Assembly (NCBI RefSeq): GCF_000972865.1
Contig: NZ_CP011144.1
Location: 2,973,118-3,037,117, forward strand
DNA from: Pseudoxanthomonas suwonensis
GTDB lineage: Bacteria > Pseudomonadota > Gammaproteobacteria > Xanthomonadales > Xanthomonadaceae
DNA length: 64,000 bases
Direction: 5' to 3'
The notes under the pieces were generated by a model, which saw nothing but the letters and a program-made list of their open reading frames with translations, did no database searches and had not been told where the DNA came from. The position numbers were made by a program, and so were the translations under genes. Shown piece after piece: positions 40,452 to 50,028 of this stretch (positions are counted from its first letter, which is position 1; every line of letters begins with the position of its first letter).

Positions 40452-42539
40452 CTACAGCCAGGCCTTGACCTGCTCGTCGCTGAGGGCGACGAACGGCGTC
40501 TCGCGGTCGGTGCGCTGGCTGCTGCGGCGGGCCTTGAGGATCGCGCGGACCGCATAGACCAGCACGCTGGCCACCACGAACAGGAACAGCACGGTCAACC
40601 CGGCGTTGATGTAGCTGTTGACCACCACCTGCTGCATCTGGCCCACGCTCTTGGCCGTGCCCAGCAGCTGGCCGTCGGCGATGGCCTGCTGGTACCTGCG
40701 TGCCTGGGCGACGAAGCCGAGCGCCGGGTTGCTGTCGAAGATCTTGATCAGGCCGGCGTAGGTGGTGCAGATCAGCAGCCACAGCGTCGGCACGATCGTG
40801 ACCCAGGCATAGCGGTCGCGCTTCATCTTGAACAGGACCACCGTGCACAGCATCAGCGCGATGCCGGCCAGCATCTGGTTGGCGATGCCGAACAGCGGCC
40901 ACAGGGTGTTGATGCCGCCCAGCGGGTCGACCACGCCCTGGTAGAGGAAGTAGCCCCACAGCGCGACGCAGCCGGCGGTGCCGATCACGTTCGCGCCCCA
41001 GGACTCGGTCCGGCGCAGCGCCGGCACGAAGTTGCCGAGCAGGTCCTGCAGCATGAAACGGCCCGCGCGGGTGCCGGCGTCGACCGCGGTCAGGATGAAC
41101 AGCGCCTCGAACAGGATCGCGAAGTGGTACCAGAACGCCATCATCGCGTCGCCGCCGGGCAGGGCGTCGTGCAGGATCACCGCGATGCCCACCGCCAGGG
41201 TCGGCGCGCCGCCGGCGCGCGAGATGATGGTGTGCTCGCCGATGTCCTTGGCGGTCTGGGTCAGCACCTCGGGCGTGATCACGAAGCCCCAGCTGCTGAC
41301 CGTGGCGGCCACCTCCGCCGCCTCGGTGCCGATCGCGGCGGCCGGGCTGTTCATGGCGAAGTACACGCCCGGCTCGATGATCGAGGCGGCCACCAGCGCC
41401 ATGATCGCCACGAACGATTCCATCAGCATGCCGCCGTAGCCGATGTAGCGGGCGTGGACTTCGTTGGCCAGCAGTTTCGGGGTGGTGCCCGAGGCGATCA
41501 GCGCGTGGAAGCCCGATACCGCGCCGCAGGCGATGGTGATGAACAGGAACGGGAACAGCCCGCCCTTCCACACCGGACCGTCGCCACTGCTGGCGAACTG
41601 GGTCAGCGCCGGCATCTTCAGCGTGGTCACCTCCGGGCTGGCGATGACGATGCCGATCGCCAGCGCCACGATCACGCCGATCTTGAGGAAGGTCGACAGG
41701 TAGTCGCGCGGGGCCAGCAGCAGCCACACCGGCAGCACCGCGGCGACGAAGCCGTAGCCGATCAGCATCCAGGTGATCTGGGTGCCGGTGAAGGTGAACG
41801 CCGGGCCCCAGGTGGGGTGTGCGCCGACCCGGCCGCCGAACCAGATCGCCAGCAGCAGCAGGACGATGCCGACCACCGAGATCTCGCCGATCCGCCCCGG
41901 GCGGATGTAGCGCATGTACACGCCCATGAAGATCGCGATCGGCATCGTCGCGATCACCGTGAACATGCCCCAGGGGCTCTCGGCCAGCGCCTTGACCACG
42001 ATCATGGCCAGCACCGCCAGGATGATGATCATGATCAGGAACGCGCCGAACAGGGCGATGGTGCCGGCCACCGGCCCCATCTCCTCGCGCACCAGGTCGC
42101 CCAGCGAGCGGCCGTCGCGCCGGCTGGAGATGAACAGGACCATGAAGTCCTGCACCGCGCCGGCCAGGACCACGCCGGCGATCAGCCAGATCATGCCGGG
42201 CAGGTAGCCCATCTGCGCGGCCAGCACCGGGCCGACCAGCGGGCCGGCGCCGGCGATGGCGGCGAAGTGGTGGCCGAACAGCACGTGCTTGTTGGTGGGC
42301 ACGTAGTCCAGGCCGTCGTTGTGGATGTGCGCGGGCGTGGCCCGGCGCGGGGCCAGCCCCATCACGTTCCTGGCGATGTACAGGCTGTAGTAGCGGTAGG
42401 CGACCAGGTAGATCGACACCGCGGCCACGACGATCCACAACGCGCTGATCTGTTCGCCGCGCCGCAGCGCCACGGTGCCCAGGCAGAACGCACCGAGCAG
42501 CGCGAGCGCGGCCCAGCCGACCTTGGAGAACGCTTTCAC
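40452..42539 (-). CDS. cstA: Carbon starvation protein CstA
   Basis: CstA is a large inner-membrane carrier linked to pyruvate and peptide uptake under carbon starvation. The 695-residue product has about 16-18 membrane segments, IARNVMGLAPRRATPAHIHN and HHFAAIAGAGPLVGPVLAA near the start, and a C-terminal cytosolic tail. I choose the GTG at 42539 because GGAGG lies 6 bp upstream; an in-frame ATG at 42551 lies within that signal, and further upstream reading runs through a hexamer repeat that would encode an Ile-Ser run. Confidence 0.93.
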   Translation of the reverse strand: MKAFSKVGWAALALLGAFCLGTVALRRGEQISALWIVVAAVSIYLVAYRYYSLYIARNVMGLAPRRATPAHIHNDGLDYVPTNKHVLFGHHFAAIAGAGPLVGPVLAAQMGYLPGMIWLIAGVVLAGAVQDFMVLFISSRRDGRSLGDLVREEMGPVAGTIALFGAFLIMIIILAVLAMIVVKALAESPWGMFTVIATMPIAIFMGVYMRYIRPGRIGEISVVGIVLLLLAIWFGGRVGAHPTWGPAFTFTGTQITWMLIGYGFVAAVLPVWLLLAPRDYLSTFLKIGVIVALAIGIVIASPEVTTLKMPALTQFASSGDGPVWKGGLFPFLFITIACGAVSGFHALIASGTTPKLLANEVHARYIGYGGMLMESFVAIMALVAASIIEPGVYFAMNSPAAAIGTEAAEVAATVSSWGFVITPEVLTQTAKDIGEHTIISRAGGAPTLAVGIAVILHDALPGGDAMMAFWYHFAILFEALFILTAVDAGTRAGRFMLQDLLGNFVPALRRTESWGANVIGTAGCVALWGYFLYQGVVDPLGGINTLWPLFGIANQMLAGIALMLCTVVLFKMKRDRYAWVTIVPTLWLLICTTYAGLIKIFDSNPALGFVAQARRYQQAIADGQLLGTAKSVGQMQQVVVNSYINAGLTVLFLFVVASVLVYAVRAILKARRSSQRTDRETPFVALSDEQVKAWL

Positions 42540-42552
42540 GGGAACCTCCATC

Positions 42553-42590
42553 GGAATCGAGATCGAGATCGAGATCGAGATCGGGATCGG
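42553..42590. repeat. GAGATC hexamer tandem repeat upstream of cstA
   Basis: Four perfect GAGATC units (plus strand), flanked by degenerate GGAATC and GGGATC units. It lies 14 bp upstream of the chosen cstA start, so a change in copy number would alter the leader rather than the protein. Confidence 0.85.
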
Positions 42591-42718
42591 ACCGGACAAG
42601 GGTCGTCCCGCGCGCGGTGCAGGTCAATGCGCGATGCGGCGGGCCCGGTAAGACTTTGGTCGCATGCATGGACGCTGCATCGCGGCGGGCGTGAACGCGG
42701 TCACCGTTGCGCCAGCCT

Positions 42719-43729
42719 TCACAGCCAGCGCGCGCGCTTGAACAGCCGGTACAGCCCGATGCAGATCGCCGCGACCGCCACGATCAGCAGCGGATAGGCC
42801 CAGCGCGGCTCCAGCTCCGGCATGTGCGCGAAGTTCATGCCGTACCAGCTGGTGATCAGGGTCGGCGCGGCCAGCAGCGCGGCCCAGGCGCCGAGGCGCT
42901 TGACCGTCTCGCCCTGGGCCAGGGTGACCATCGACAGGTTCACGCTCAGCGCGGTGCCGAGCATGTCGCGCAGGGTGTCGATGGTGTCGTTGATGCGCAG
43001 CACGTGGTCGTGCACGTCGCGCAGGTACACGCGCACCTCCTCGCGCACCAGCAGGCCCTGCGCGGCCTGGCTGCGCAGCAGCTGCGCCAGCACGTCCTGC
43101 AGCGGCGAGACGGCCACGCGCATGTAGGTCAGGTCGCGCTTGAGGTCGTACAGCCGCACCACGATCGCGCGACGGTAGGTGTCGGAGAAGATGTCGCGCT
43201 CCAGCTTGCGCAGGCTGTCGCGGTGCTCGTCGACGATCGGCACGTAGTTGTCGACGATAAAGTCGAGCACCGCGTACAGCGCCATCGCCGGGCCGAACCG
43301 CAGCAGGTCCGGTTCGCGTTCCATCCGGCTGCGCGCGGGTGCGTACGACAGCGAGGCGCCGTGGCGGACGGTCAGCAGGAAGCGATCGCCGAGGAAGGCG
43401 TGGGTTTCGCCGTAGCGTATCTGGCCCTCGACCATCTGCGCGGTGTGCACGGCCAGGAACAGGGTGTCGCCGTAGGCCTCCACCTTGGGCCGCTGGTGCG
43501 CGTTGCGCGCGTCCTCCACCGCCAGCGGATGCAGGTGCAGCTCTTCCTGCAGCTGCAGCAGCACCGCGTCGGCGGGCTCGTACAGCCCGACCCAGGCGAA
43601 GCCGGGCGCGTCGCTCGCCAGCATCTCGCCGAGCCGGTCCAGCGGCAGGTCGTGGCGGCGGCCTTCGCCGTCGTACCAGACGCAGTTGACGACACAGGCG
43701 GGATTGGTGGCCGGGGCGGGATTGTCCAT
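42719..43729 (-). CDS. corA: CorA family magnesium/cobalt transporter
   Basis: A 336-residue CorA-type channel. A cytosolic alpha/beta domain (WVGLYEPADAVLLQL; HPLAVEDARNAHQRPKVE) is followed by long helices and two C-terminal membrane helices with the signature YGMNFAHMPEL between them, and a basic end (RLFKRARWL). ATGs at 43729 and 43738 compete; the first has CAGGA at good spacing. No Mg-responsive leader was recognised. Confidence 0.94.
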   Translation of the reverse strand: MDNPAPATNPACVVNCVWYDGEGRRHDLPLDRLGEMLASDAPGFAWVGLYEPADAVLLQLQEELHLHPLAVEDARNAHQRPKVEAYGDTLFLAVHTAQMVEGQIRYGETHAFLGDRFLLTVRHGASLSYAPARSRMEREPDLLRFGPAMALYAVLDFIVDNYVPIVDEHRDSLRKLERDIFSDTYRRAIVVRLYDLKRDLTYMRVAVSPLQDVLAQLLRSQAAQGLLVREEVRVYLRDVHDHVLRINDTIDTLRDMLGTALSVNLSMVTLAQGETVKRLGAWAALLAAPTLITSWYGMNFAHMPELEPRWAYPLLIVAVAAICIGLYRLFKRARWL

Positions 43730-43780
43730 GCGGCGCATCCTGCGCCGCAGCGGCGCAGGCGGCAAGCCACCGGCCGCCAT

Positions 43781-43966
43781 GCAGGAGCCGACTTCAGTCG
43801 GCGACACGGGCGTCCGAACGAGGAAGGCGTAGCCTGTGCCGATGCTCAATGGGGTCTGCCCCAATGGGGTCAGGTTCAATTCACTCGAAAAAATGAACCT
43901 GACCCCATTTGGGCGAGGGCGTCGCCTGCGCCCGCAATGTCGGGTCGCCGATGAATCGGCTCCTAC
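43781..43966. repeat. GTAG-type REP pair interrupted by another palindrome
   Basis: The left head begins GCAGGAGCCGACTTCAGTCG (first base pair of GTAG mutated), the right head GTAGGAGCCGATTCATCGGC on the minus strand. The interior is split by a foreign palindrome at 43863-43909. The right head supplies the TAG stop (43963-43965) of the DUF4105 gene. Confidence 0.85.
43863..43909. repeat. GGGGTCAGG palindrome nested in a REP unit
   Basis: Inverted arms AATGGGGTCAGGTTCA and TGAACCTGACCCCATT, 16 of 16 matching, with a 15-bp centre ATTCACTCGAAAAAA. A partial copy, AATGGGGTCTGCCCC, lies just before it. Palindromes of this type are scattered in many gammaproteobacterial genomes. Confidence 0.88.
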
Positions 43967-45171
43967 GAGGAGCGGGGCGGGCGGCCCAGCGCCAGGGCCA
44001 GTGCCACGTGCACCGGCAACAGCAGGGCGATCCACGGCAGGTTGTACTGCGGCTGCAGGCTCAGCCACTGCAGTACCCAGCCCAGTGCGGCGACGGCGGC
44101 CACGGTCCACAGCAGCGGGCGGAACAGGCGCCCCGGGACGCGCCCGCGCAGCAGCGACACCGCACCCGGCAGCAGCAGCAGGCACAGCGGGTTGAGCAGG
44201 AACAGGTTGCGGTTGGCCCAGCCGGCCTGGTGGACGGTGAAGCCCCACAGGTAAACCAGCAGCGCGCCGGCCAGGCCGCACAGCAGCCACAGCGGCAGGG
44301 CGAACGCGGCGATCGTGCGCGGCCGCCGGCGCAGTGCCGCGATCGCGGCCGCCAGGGCCAGGCCGGCCAGCAGCCATGGCCACCAGCGGCGCGGCGATTC
44401 GGCCGGTTCGGCGGCGATGCGGTGCGGTAGCAACTGCTCCTCGTACGCGACCAGCGGACGCCCGGCGCTGTTGCGCGCCTCGCGCAGGCTGTCGGCCAGG
44501 CGCATCGGGATGAACGCCTCGTCCCAGCGCGACAGCGGCCGGTCGGCGTAGGGCCCCAGGCCGAGGTCGAAGCCCAGCCACATCCACGGCGCCGGCCGCG
44601 CCAGCCGCACCGATTCGCTGCGGAAGGTGTTGCCGCGCGAGCGGCCGGCCAGCTGCGACTTCAGCGCGCCGCCCATCGCCGCGTCCAGCGCGTCGCGCAC
44701 CTGGGTGGCGCAGTTGGCGGTGAAGTAGTCGTAGCGGTAGCGCGAGTTCTCCGGCCTGGCGCGTTCGGCCAGCGCGTCGGCCAGCGCGCGTGCCTGCGCC
44801 GGCTCCAGGTCCAGCCACTGGATGTCGACGCCGCGGCCGGCGTCGCGGTACTGGGCCAGATCGTGCGCGGCCGGCAGCGCCACCAGGTGGTACATCATCT
44901 CGCCGCGGACGAAGCGGGCGATGAAGTCCGGCTCGGTGGGATCGAAGTAGCCGAAGTTGTAGGAGACGGCCTCGCCGCTGTGCGGGTCGACCACCACGAT
45001 CGCGTCGTGGCCGAAGCGCTCGAAGAACACCTCGCCCGGCTGCATCGTCATCACCCCGATGCGCGGCGCGTCGGCGGCCAGCACAGCCCGGGGTAGCAGC
45101 AGCGCGGCGCATGCGAGCAGGCAGGCCAGCAGCGTGGCCGGCCAGGCCGGCCGGCGAAGCGGTCCGCGCAT
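43963..45171 (-). CDS. DUF4105 membrane protein
   Basis: A 402-residue protein with a signal peptide or first membrane helix (LLACLLACAALLLPRAVLA), a periplasmic domain with RFGHDAIVVVDPHSGEAVSYNFG and RYDYFTANCATQVRDALD (conserved His, Asn, Cys of DUF4105, resembling NlpC-like enzymes), and five or so C-terminal membrane helices from about 265. Function unknown. Its ATG shares a base with the corC stop. Its own stop is provided by a REP repeat. Confidence 0.85.
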   Translation of the reverse strand: MRGPLRRPAWPATLLACLLACAALLLPRAVLAADAPRIGVMTMQPGEVFFERFGHDAIVVVDPHSGEAVSYNFGYFDPTEPDFIARFVRGEMMYHLVALPAAHDLAQYRDAGRGVDIQWLDLEPAQARALADALAERARPENSRYRYDYFTANCATQVRDALDAAMGGALKSQLAGRSRGNTFRSESVRLARPAPWMWLGFDLGLGPYADRPLSRWDEAFIPMRLADSLREARNSAGRPLVAYEEQLLPHRIAAEPAESPRRWWPWLLAGLALAAAIAALRRRPRTIAAFALPLWLLCGLAGALLVYLWGFTVHQAGWANRNLFLLNPLCLLLLPGAVSLLRGRVPGRLFRPLLWTVAAVAALGWVLQWLSLQPQYNLPWIALLLPVHVALALALGRPPRSS

Positions 45172-46052
45172 CAGCCGGCGTCCTGCGGGTCCGGCGCCAG
45201 CACCGCGACCTGGAAGGCGCGCACGCGGCGGGCGTCGGCGCGGATCACGCGGAACTGGAAGCGGTCCAGGGTGAGTTCTTCGCCGGCCTCGGGCAGGTGG
45301 CCGATGGCCTCGGTCACCAGCCCGCCGATGGTGTCGTACTCGTCGTCGGGGAAGCCGGCGCCGAAGCGCTCGTTGAAGTCGCCGATCGGGGTCAGCGCGT
45401 CGACCACGTACTGGCCGTCGGCCTGCGCGGCGATCAGCGCGCTGGCGTCCTCGGCCTCGTCGTGCTCGTCGTCGATCTCGCCGACGATCTGCTCGAGCAC
45501 GTCCTCGATGGTGACCAGCCCGGCCACGCCGCCGTATTCGTCGACCACGATCGCCATGTGGTTGCGCGAGAGCCGGAACTCCTTGAGCAGCAGGTTGAGC
45601 TTCTTCGACTCGGGGATAAGCACCGCCGGGCGCAGCAGCGAATGGATGTCGCCGGGGCCGTTGTCGGCGACCACGCCGCGCAGCAGGTCCTTGGCCAGCA
45701 GGATGCCGAGGATCTCGTCGCGGTCCTCGCCGTGCACCGGGAAGCGCGAGTGGCCGGATTCGACCACCTGCTTCATCAGGTCGAGGAAGCGCGCATTGGC
45801 CGGCAGCGAGACCATCTGCGAGCGCGAGACCATCACGTCGCCGACGGTCAGCTCGGACACCGACAGCGCGCCTTCCATCATGCGCAGGGTGTCGGCGTCG
45901 ATCAGGCCATCGCCCTGCGCGTCGCGCAGCAGCGCCACGAGGTCCTCGCGGGTGTCGGGTTCGCCGGAGAACGCGGAACTGATCCGCTCCAGCCAGGAGC
46001 GCCGGCGTTCGTGCGGCTCCGGCGCGGTGCGACTACTGTCGTCTTCGGACAT
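45171..46052 (-). CDS. corC: CorC/HlyC family CBS-domain protein
   Basis: A 293-residue cytosolic protein (YbeX type) with a charged N-terminus, two CBS domains (VGDVMVSRSQMVSLP; EYGGVAGLVTIEDVLEQIVG) and a C-terminal CorC/HlyC domain (DTIGGLVTEAIGHLPEAGEEL). CorC is linked to Mg2+/Co2+ efflux with CorA, and YbeX also to ribosome metabolism. It is part of miaB-phoH-ybeY-x-corC. In enterics lnt follows; here DUF4105 does. Confidence 0.92.
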   Translation of the reverse strand: MSEDDSSRTAPEPHERRRSWLERISSAFSGEPDTREDLVALLRDAQGDGLIDADTLRMMEGALSVSELTVGDVMVSRSQMVSLPANARFLDLMKQVVESGHSRFPVHGEDRDEILGILLAKDLLRGVVADNGPGDIHSLLRPAVLIPESKKLNLLLKEFRLSRNHMAIVVDEYGGVAGLVTIEDVLEQIVGEIDDEHDEAEDASALIAAQADGQYVVDALTPIGDFNERFGAGFPDDEYDTIGGLVTEAIGHLPEAGEELTLDRFQFRVIRADARRVRAFQVAVLAPDPQDAG

Positions 46053-46096
46053 TCGGGAGGAAGCAGGCGCCCGGGGATCCGGGCGTTGGCGGCAGT

Positions 46097-46705
46097 CTAG
46101 CGCGGTTGGGCGCCGGCGGGCGAGGGCGCGGCGACCGTGGGGGGCGGCGCCTCTTCCTCCTCCGGCTCCGGCGGGTCGAGGCTGTAGCTGCAGCCGGCCA
46201 GGGTCTTGCCCGGGTGCGAGTCCACGTTGGACACGTTGATCACCGCCGTCTCGATCCAGCCGGAGCTGCCGTCGGGGCCGGCGATTTCCTCGGCGCGCGC
46301 CTCGCGACCGAAGATCGCCTTCTGCGGCGTGTCCACGCCCGTCTCCAGCTGCAGCTCGCGGGCCAGCACCCGCGGATCGGCCAGGTCGAGCACCGCGACC
46401 ACGCCGTCGCCGGCAAAGGCGATGTGGTCGCTCTGCCGCCCGAACACGGCCACCGGTGTGTTGAGGCGGTACTCGACCATGAACGGATTGACCTGCGGCT
46501 GCGGGCGCCAGCCCAGCGCCACGGCCTTCAACGGATCGCGCAGCACCGGCGCGTAGGCCATGAAGTCCTCGTAGCCGAGCCGGCACTCGAGCAGGGCCGA
46601 CAGGTCGGGCAGCGTACCGTCGCCGGTCGCATCCTGCGCCTGCGCGGCGGCGGGCAGTAGGCCCAGGGACAGCAGGAGCAGGCGCGCCAGGGCGGTGCGT
46701 GGCAT
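46097..46705 (-). CDS. Secreted protein of unknown function between ybeY and corC
   Basis: A 202-residue protein with a signal peptide (LARLLLLSLGLLPAAAQA), two cysteines in the mature part (LLECRLGYEDF; AGCSYSLDPP), and an acidic, Pro-rich tail (EPEEEEAPPPTV). I do not recognise the family. It lies 7 bp downstream of ybeY in a conserved translation and ion-transport operon. The start at MPRTAL is preferred to an ATG 21 bp upstream, because it gives a proper signal peptide. Confidence 0.75.
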   Translation of the reverse strand: MPRTALARLLLLSLGLLPAAAQAQDATGDGTLPDLSALLECRLGYEDFMAYAPVLRDPLKAVALGWRPQPQVNPFMVEYRLNTPVAVFGRQSDHIAFAGDGVVAVLDLADPRVLARELQLETGVDTPQKAIFGREARAEEIAGPDGSSGWIETAVINVSNVDSHPGKTLAGCSYSLDPPEPEEEEAPPPTVAAPSPAGAQPR

Positions 46706-46712
46706 CGTCGGT

Positions 46713-47183
46713 TCACTCCCCCGCATAGGGATCGGGCAGGCCGAGGCCGGCGAGGATCTCGCGTTCCAGCTGCTCCATCGCCTCGGCGTCCTTGTCGTTG
46801 TTGTGGTCCCAGCCCAGCAGGTGCAGGACGCCGTGCACGGTCAGGTGGGCGTAGTGCGCGATCGCCGGCTTGCCCTGTTCCGCGGCCTCGCGCGCGACCA
46901 CCGGTGCGCAGATCACCAGGTCGCCCAGCAACGGCAGCTTCACGCCCTCGGGCAGCTCGGCCGGGAAGCTGAGCACGTTGGTCGCGTAGTCCTTGCCGCG
47001 GTAGTGGCGGTTGAGCGCGCGGCCCTCCTTGGCGTCGACGATGCGGATCGCCAGGTCGGCCTCGCGGATCCGGCCCTTGAGCGCGGCCGCGACCCACTTG
47101 CGGAAGCTCGCCGCCGCCGGCACTCCGGCACGGGGTGCGGCGTAGTTGACGGACACGTCGAGCCGGACCGGGCCACGGGTCAT
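46713..47183 (-). CDS. ybeY: Endoribonuclease YbeY
   Basis: YbeY is a zinc-dependent RNase for 16S rRNA 3'-end maturation and ribosome quality control. The 156-residue product has the metal motif [11 protein letters not shown] near 117-127 and [17 protein letters not shown] before it. It lies 31 bp after phoH on the same strand. Confidence 0.95.
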   Translation of the reverse strand: MTRGPVRLDVSVNYAAPRAGVPAAASFRKWVAAALKGRIREADLAIRIVDAKEGRALNRHYRGKDYATNVLSFPAELPEGVKLPLLGDLVICAPVVAREAAEQGKPAIAHYAHLTVHGVLHLLGWDHNNDKDAEAMEQLEREILAGLGLPDPYAGE

Positions 47184-47214
47184 GGGGCACTCCTGGGGTG
47201 GGTGGGCGCGGGGC

Positions 47215-48198
47215 TCATGCCGGGCCGGTCTCCCGGTCCTGGGCGTCGCGCCGGTCGTAGGCGCTGACGATGCGCGCGACCAGCGGGTGGCGGACCACGT
47301 CGCGCGCCTCGAAGAAGGTGAAGCTGACGCCCTCCACCCCGTGCAGCACGTCGATCGCGTCCTTGAGGCCGGACTTGACGTGCTTCGGCAGGTCGATCTG
47401 GGTCATGTCGCCGGTGACCACCGCGGTGCTGCCGAAGCCCAGCCGGGTCAGGAACATCTTCATCTGCTCGATGGTGGTGTTCTGCGCCTCGTCCAGGATC
47501 ACGAACGCGTCGTTGAGGGTGCGCCCGCGCATGTACGCCAGCGGCGCGATCTCGATCACGTTCTTCTCCAGCAGCTTGACCACCTTCTCCACGCCCAGCA
47601 TCTCGTACAGCGCGTCGTACAGCGGCCGCAGGTAGGGGTCGACCTTCTGGGTCAGGTCGCCGGGCAGGAAGCCGAGCTTCTCGCCGGCCTCCACCGCCGG
47701 GCGCACCAGCACCAGCCGCTGCACCCGCGATTCATTGAGCGCGTCCACCGCCATGGCCACGGCCAGGAAGGTCTTGCCGGTGCCGGCCGGGCCGATGCCG
47801 AAATTGATGTCGTGGCTGGCGATGGCGTGCAGGTAGCGCGCCTGGTTGGCGCCGCGGCCGCGGATGGTGCCGCGGCGCACTTTCACCGCCACTTCCTGCG
47901 GCTGGTAGCCGGCGTCGTCGATCCGGTCGACGTTGGCCTCGTTCAGGCGCAGGTGGATGCCGTGGCTGTCGAACGTGGTCTCGGCGGCCTCGGTGTACAG
48001 CGCGCGCAGCAGGTGCTCGGCGCTGGCGGTCGCGTCCGCTTCCCCGGTCACGCGGAACACGTTGCCGCGGTTGGCGATCTCCACGCCCAGGCGCAGTTCG
48101 ATCTGGCGCAGGTGCTCATCGAACGGTCCGGCCAGGTTGGCCAGGCGCTCGGTGTCGGCGGGCTCGAGGGTGAAGTCGCGCTGGGTGGGGGCGGTCAT
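47215..48198 (-). CDS. ybeZ: PhoH-like ATPase (YbeZ)
   Basis: A 327-residue PhoH family NTPase with an N-terminal KH-like part, Walker [12 protein letters not shown] near 135-145, and Walker [11 protein letters not shown] near 232-241. It is thought to work with YbeY on RNA. The position miaB-ybeZ-ybeY is conserved, but here a REP unit separates it from miaB. Confidence 0.93.
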   Translation of the reverse strand: MTAPTQRDFTLEPADTERLANLAGPFDEHLRQIELRLGVEIANRGNVFRVTGEADATASAEHLLRALYTEAAETTFDSHGIHLRLNEANVDRIDDAGYQPQEVAVKVRRGTIRGRGANQARYLHAIASHDINFGIGPAGTGKTFLAVAMAVDALNESRVQRLVLVRPAVEAGEKLGFLPGDLTQKVDPYLRPLYDALYEMLGVEKVVKLLEKNVIEIAPLAYMRGRTLNDAFVILDEAQNTTIEQMKMFLTRLGFGSTAVVTGDMTQIDLPKHVKSGLKDAIDVLHGVEGVSFTFFEARDVVRHPLVARIVSAYDRRDAQDRETGPA

Positions 48199-48303
48199 CG
48201 GGGGCGGCGCCGGACGGCGCGGGCACGGGGTCGCCGCGGTCGCGGCGGAGGACGGAAGCGTAGCGCGGACCGGTCGCCGCGGCCAGCGGCCGGACCTTGC
48301 GTT

Positions 48304-48397
48304 GTAGGAGCCGGGCTTGCCCGCGACACGGGCGTTGGAACCACGAGCGAGTCGCCTGTGCCTGCGACGTCATGTCGCGGGCAAGCCCGGCTCCTAC
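48304..48397. repeat. GTAG-type REP pair
   Basis: A 94-bp unit with both heads of the CGGGC-TT-GCCCG type, between miaB and ybeZ. Confidence 0.92.
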
Positions 48398-48412
48398 AGA
48401 CGAACCGGACGA

Positions 48413-49888
48413 TCAGTCCGCCGTCGCCACCCGCCCGCGCAGCGAGTTGGTCAGCGCCTCGGTGATCACCACGTCGACGAACTGGCCGACCAGGCGCGGG
48501 TGCCCGGGGAAGTTCACCGAGCGCATGTTCTCGGTCTTGCCGGTCAGCTCGTGCGGGTTCTTCTTCGACGGACCTTCCACCAGCACCGACTGCACGCTGC
48601 CGACCATGCCCCGCGAGATGCCGGCGGCGTATTCGTTGATGTGCTTCTGCAGCCGTTCCAAGCGGGCGTGCTTGACCGCCTCCGGCATGTCGTCTTCCAG
48701 GTCCGCGGCGGGCGTGCCCGGGCGGCGCGAGTAGATGAAGGAGAAGCTCTGGTCGAAGCCCACGTCCTCGATCAGCTTCATGGTCTTGTCGAAGTCGGCG
48801 TCGGTCTCGCCGGGGAAGCCGACGATGAAGTCCGAGGAGATGGAAATGTCCGGGCGCACCGCGCGCAGCTTGCGGATCTTCTGCTTGAACTCCAGCGCGG
48901 TGTAGCCGCGCTTCATCGCGCTCAGCACGCGGTCGCTGCCGGCCTGCACCGGCAGGTGCAGGTAGTTGGCCAGCTGCGGCACGTCGCGGTAGGCCTCCAC
49001 CAGCGAGTCGGAGAACTCCAGCGGGTGCGAAGTGGTGAAGCGGATCCGGCCGACGCCGTCGATCTGGGCGATGGTGCGGATCAGCAGGCCCAGGTCCGCG
49101 ACCTCTTCGCTGCCCGGTTCACCCATGGGCCCGCGGTAGGCGTTGACGTTCTGCCCCAGCAGGTTGATCTCGCGCACACCCTGCGCGGCCAGCTGCGCCA
49201 CCTCGACCAGCACGTCCTCGAACGGGCGGCTGACCTCGGTGCCGCGGGTGTACGGCACCACGCAGAACGAGCAGTACTTCGAGCAGCCCTCCATGATCGA
49301 GACGAACGCGCTCGGCCCCTCGGCGCGCGGCTCGGGCAGGCGGTCGAACTTCTCGATTTCCGGGAAGCTGATGTCCACCTGCGGCCGGTTCTGTTCGCGG
49401 CGGGCGCGGATCAGTTCCGGCAGGCGGTGCAGGGTCTGCGGGCCGAACACCAGGTCCACATACGGCGCGCGCTTGACGATCGCCTCGCCCTCCTGCGAGG
49501 CCACGCAGCCGCCGACGCCGATGATCACCTCGCGGCCGTTGGTCTTCAGCCTGCTTTCCTTGAGCACGCGCCAGCGGCCGAGCTGGCTGAACACCTTCTC
49601 CTGCGCCTTCTCGCGGATCGAGCAGGTGTTGACCAGGACCACGTCGGCTTCGGCCGGGTCGTCGGTCAGCTCCAGGCCCTCGTGCTCGGCCAGCACGTCG
49701 GCCATCTTGGCCGAGTCGTACTCGTTCATCTGGCAGCCGTGGGTCTTGATGTAGAGCTTGCCGCGCGCGCCGCCGGGGATGGGGCGCGGGGCGGTGCCCG
49801 GCAACGGGACCAGGGCAGGGGCGGACGGGGGAGCGGGCGCGATGGCGGCGTCCGGACGGGCGTCCGGCGTGGCGGTCATCCCGGTCAT
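48413..49888 (-). CDS. miaB: tRNA-2-methylthio-N6-dimethylallyladenosine synthase
   Basis: MiaB is a radical-SAM methylthiotransferase that adds a methylthio group to i6A37 of tRNA, after MiaA. The 491-residue product has an extended Ala/Pro-rich N-terminus (about 40 residues), the UPF0004 domain with three cluster cysteines ([35 protein letters not shown]), the radical-SAM motif CSKYCSFC near 203-210, and a C-terminal TRAM domain. ATGs at 49888 and 49879 compete. Confidence 0.96.
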   Translation of the reverse strand: MTGMTATPDARPDAAIAPAPPSAPALVPLPGTAPRPIPGGARGKLYIKTHGCQMNEYDSAKMADVLAEHEGLELTDDPAEADVVLVNTCSIREKAQEKVFSQLGRWRVLKESRLKTNGREVIIGVGGCVASQEGEAIVKRAPYVDLVFGPQTLHRLPELIRARREQNRPQVDISFPEIEKFDRLPEPRAEGPSAFVSIMEGCSKYCSFCVVPYTRGTEVSRPFEDVLVEVAQLAAQGVREINLLGQNVNAYRGPMGEPGSEEVADLGLLIRTIAQIDGVGRIRFTTSHPLEFSDSLVEAYRDVPQLANYLHLPVQAGSDRVLSAMKRGYTALEFKQKIRKLRAVRPDISISSDFIVGFPGETDADFDKTMKLIEDVGFDQSFSFIYSRRPGTPAADLEDDMPEAVKHARLERLQKHINEYAAGISRGMVGSVQSVLVEGPSKKNPHELTGKTENMRSVNFPGHPRLVGQFVDVVITEALTNSLRGRVATAD

Positions 49889-50028
49889 GGCGGTTAATCC
49901 AGGCGGGCAGGGCCGCTAGTTTAGCCGGGAGCGCCCGCCATGGCGTCCGATCCGTGCCGTCCGGCACGTTTTTCCGCTTGTCGGACAATGGCTTGGCAAG
50001 CGCCAGGGAAGCCGGGATACTCCGCGCG

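Noticed and set aside
39848..40555. Open frames of about 100-235 residues on the minus strand after cstA-ybdD
   Set aside because: They read through inverted and direct repeats, and part of them is antisense or out of frame to ybdD.
42540..42599. cstA starting upstream, with an Ile-Ser repeat at the N-terminus
   Set aside because: A GGAGG box placed 6 bp before the GTG at 42539 explains the start better. The Ile-Ser run only translates the hexamer repeat.
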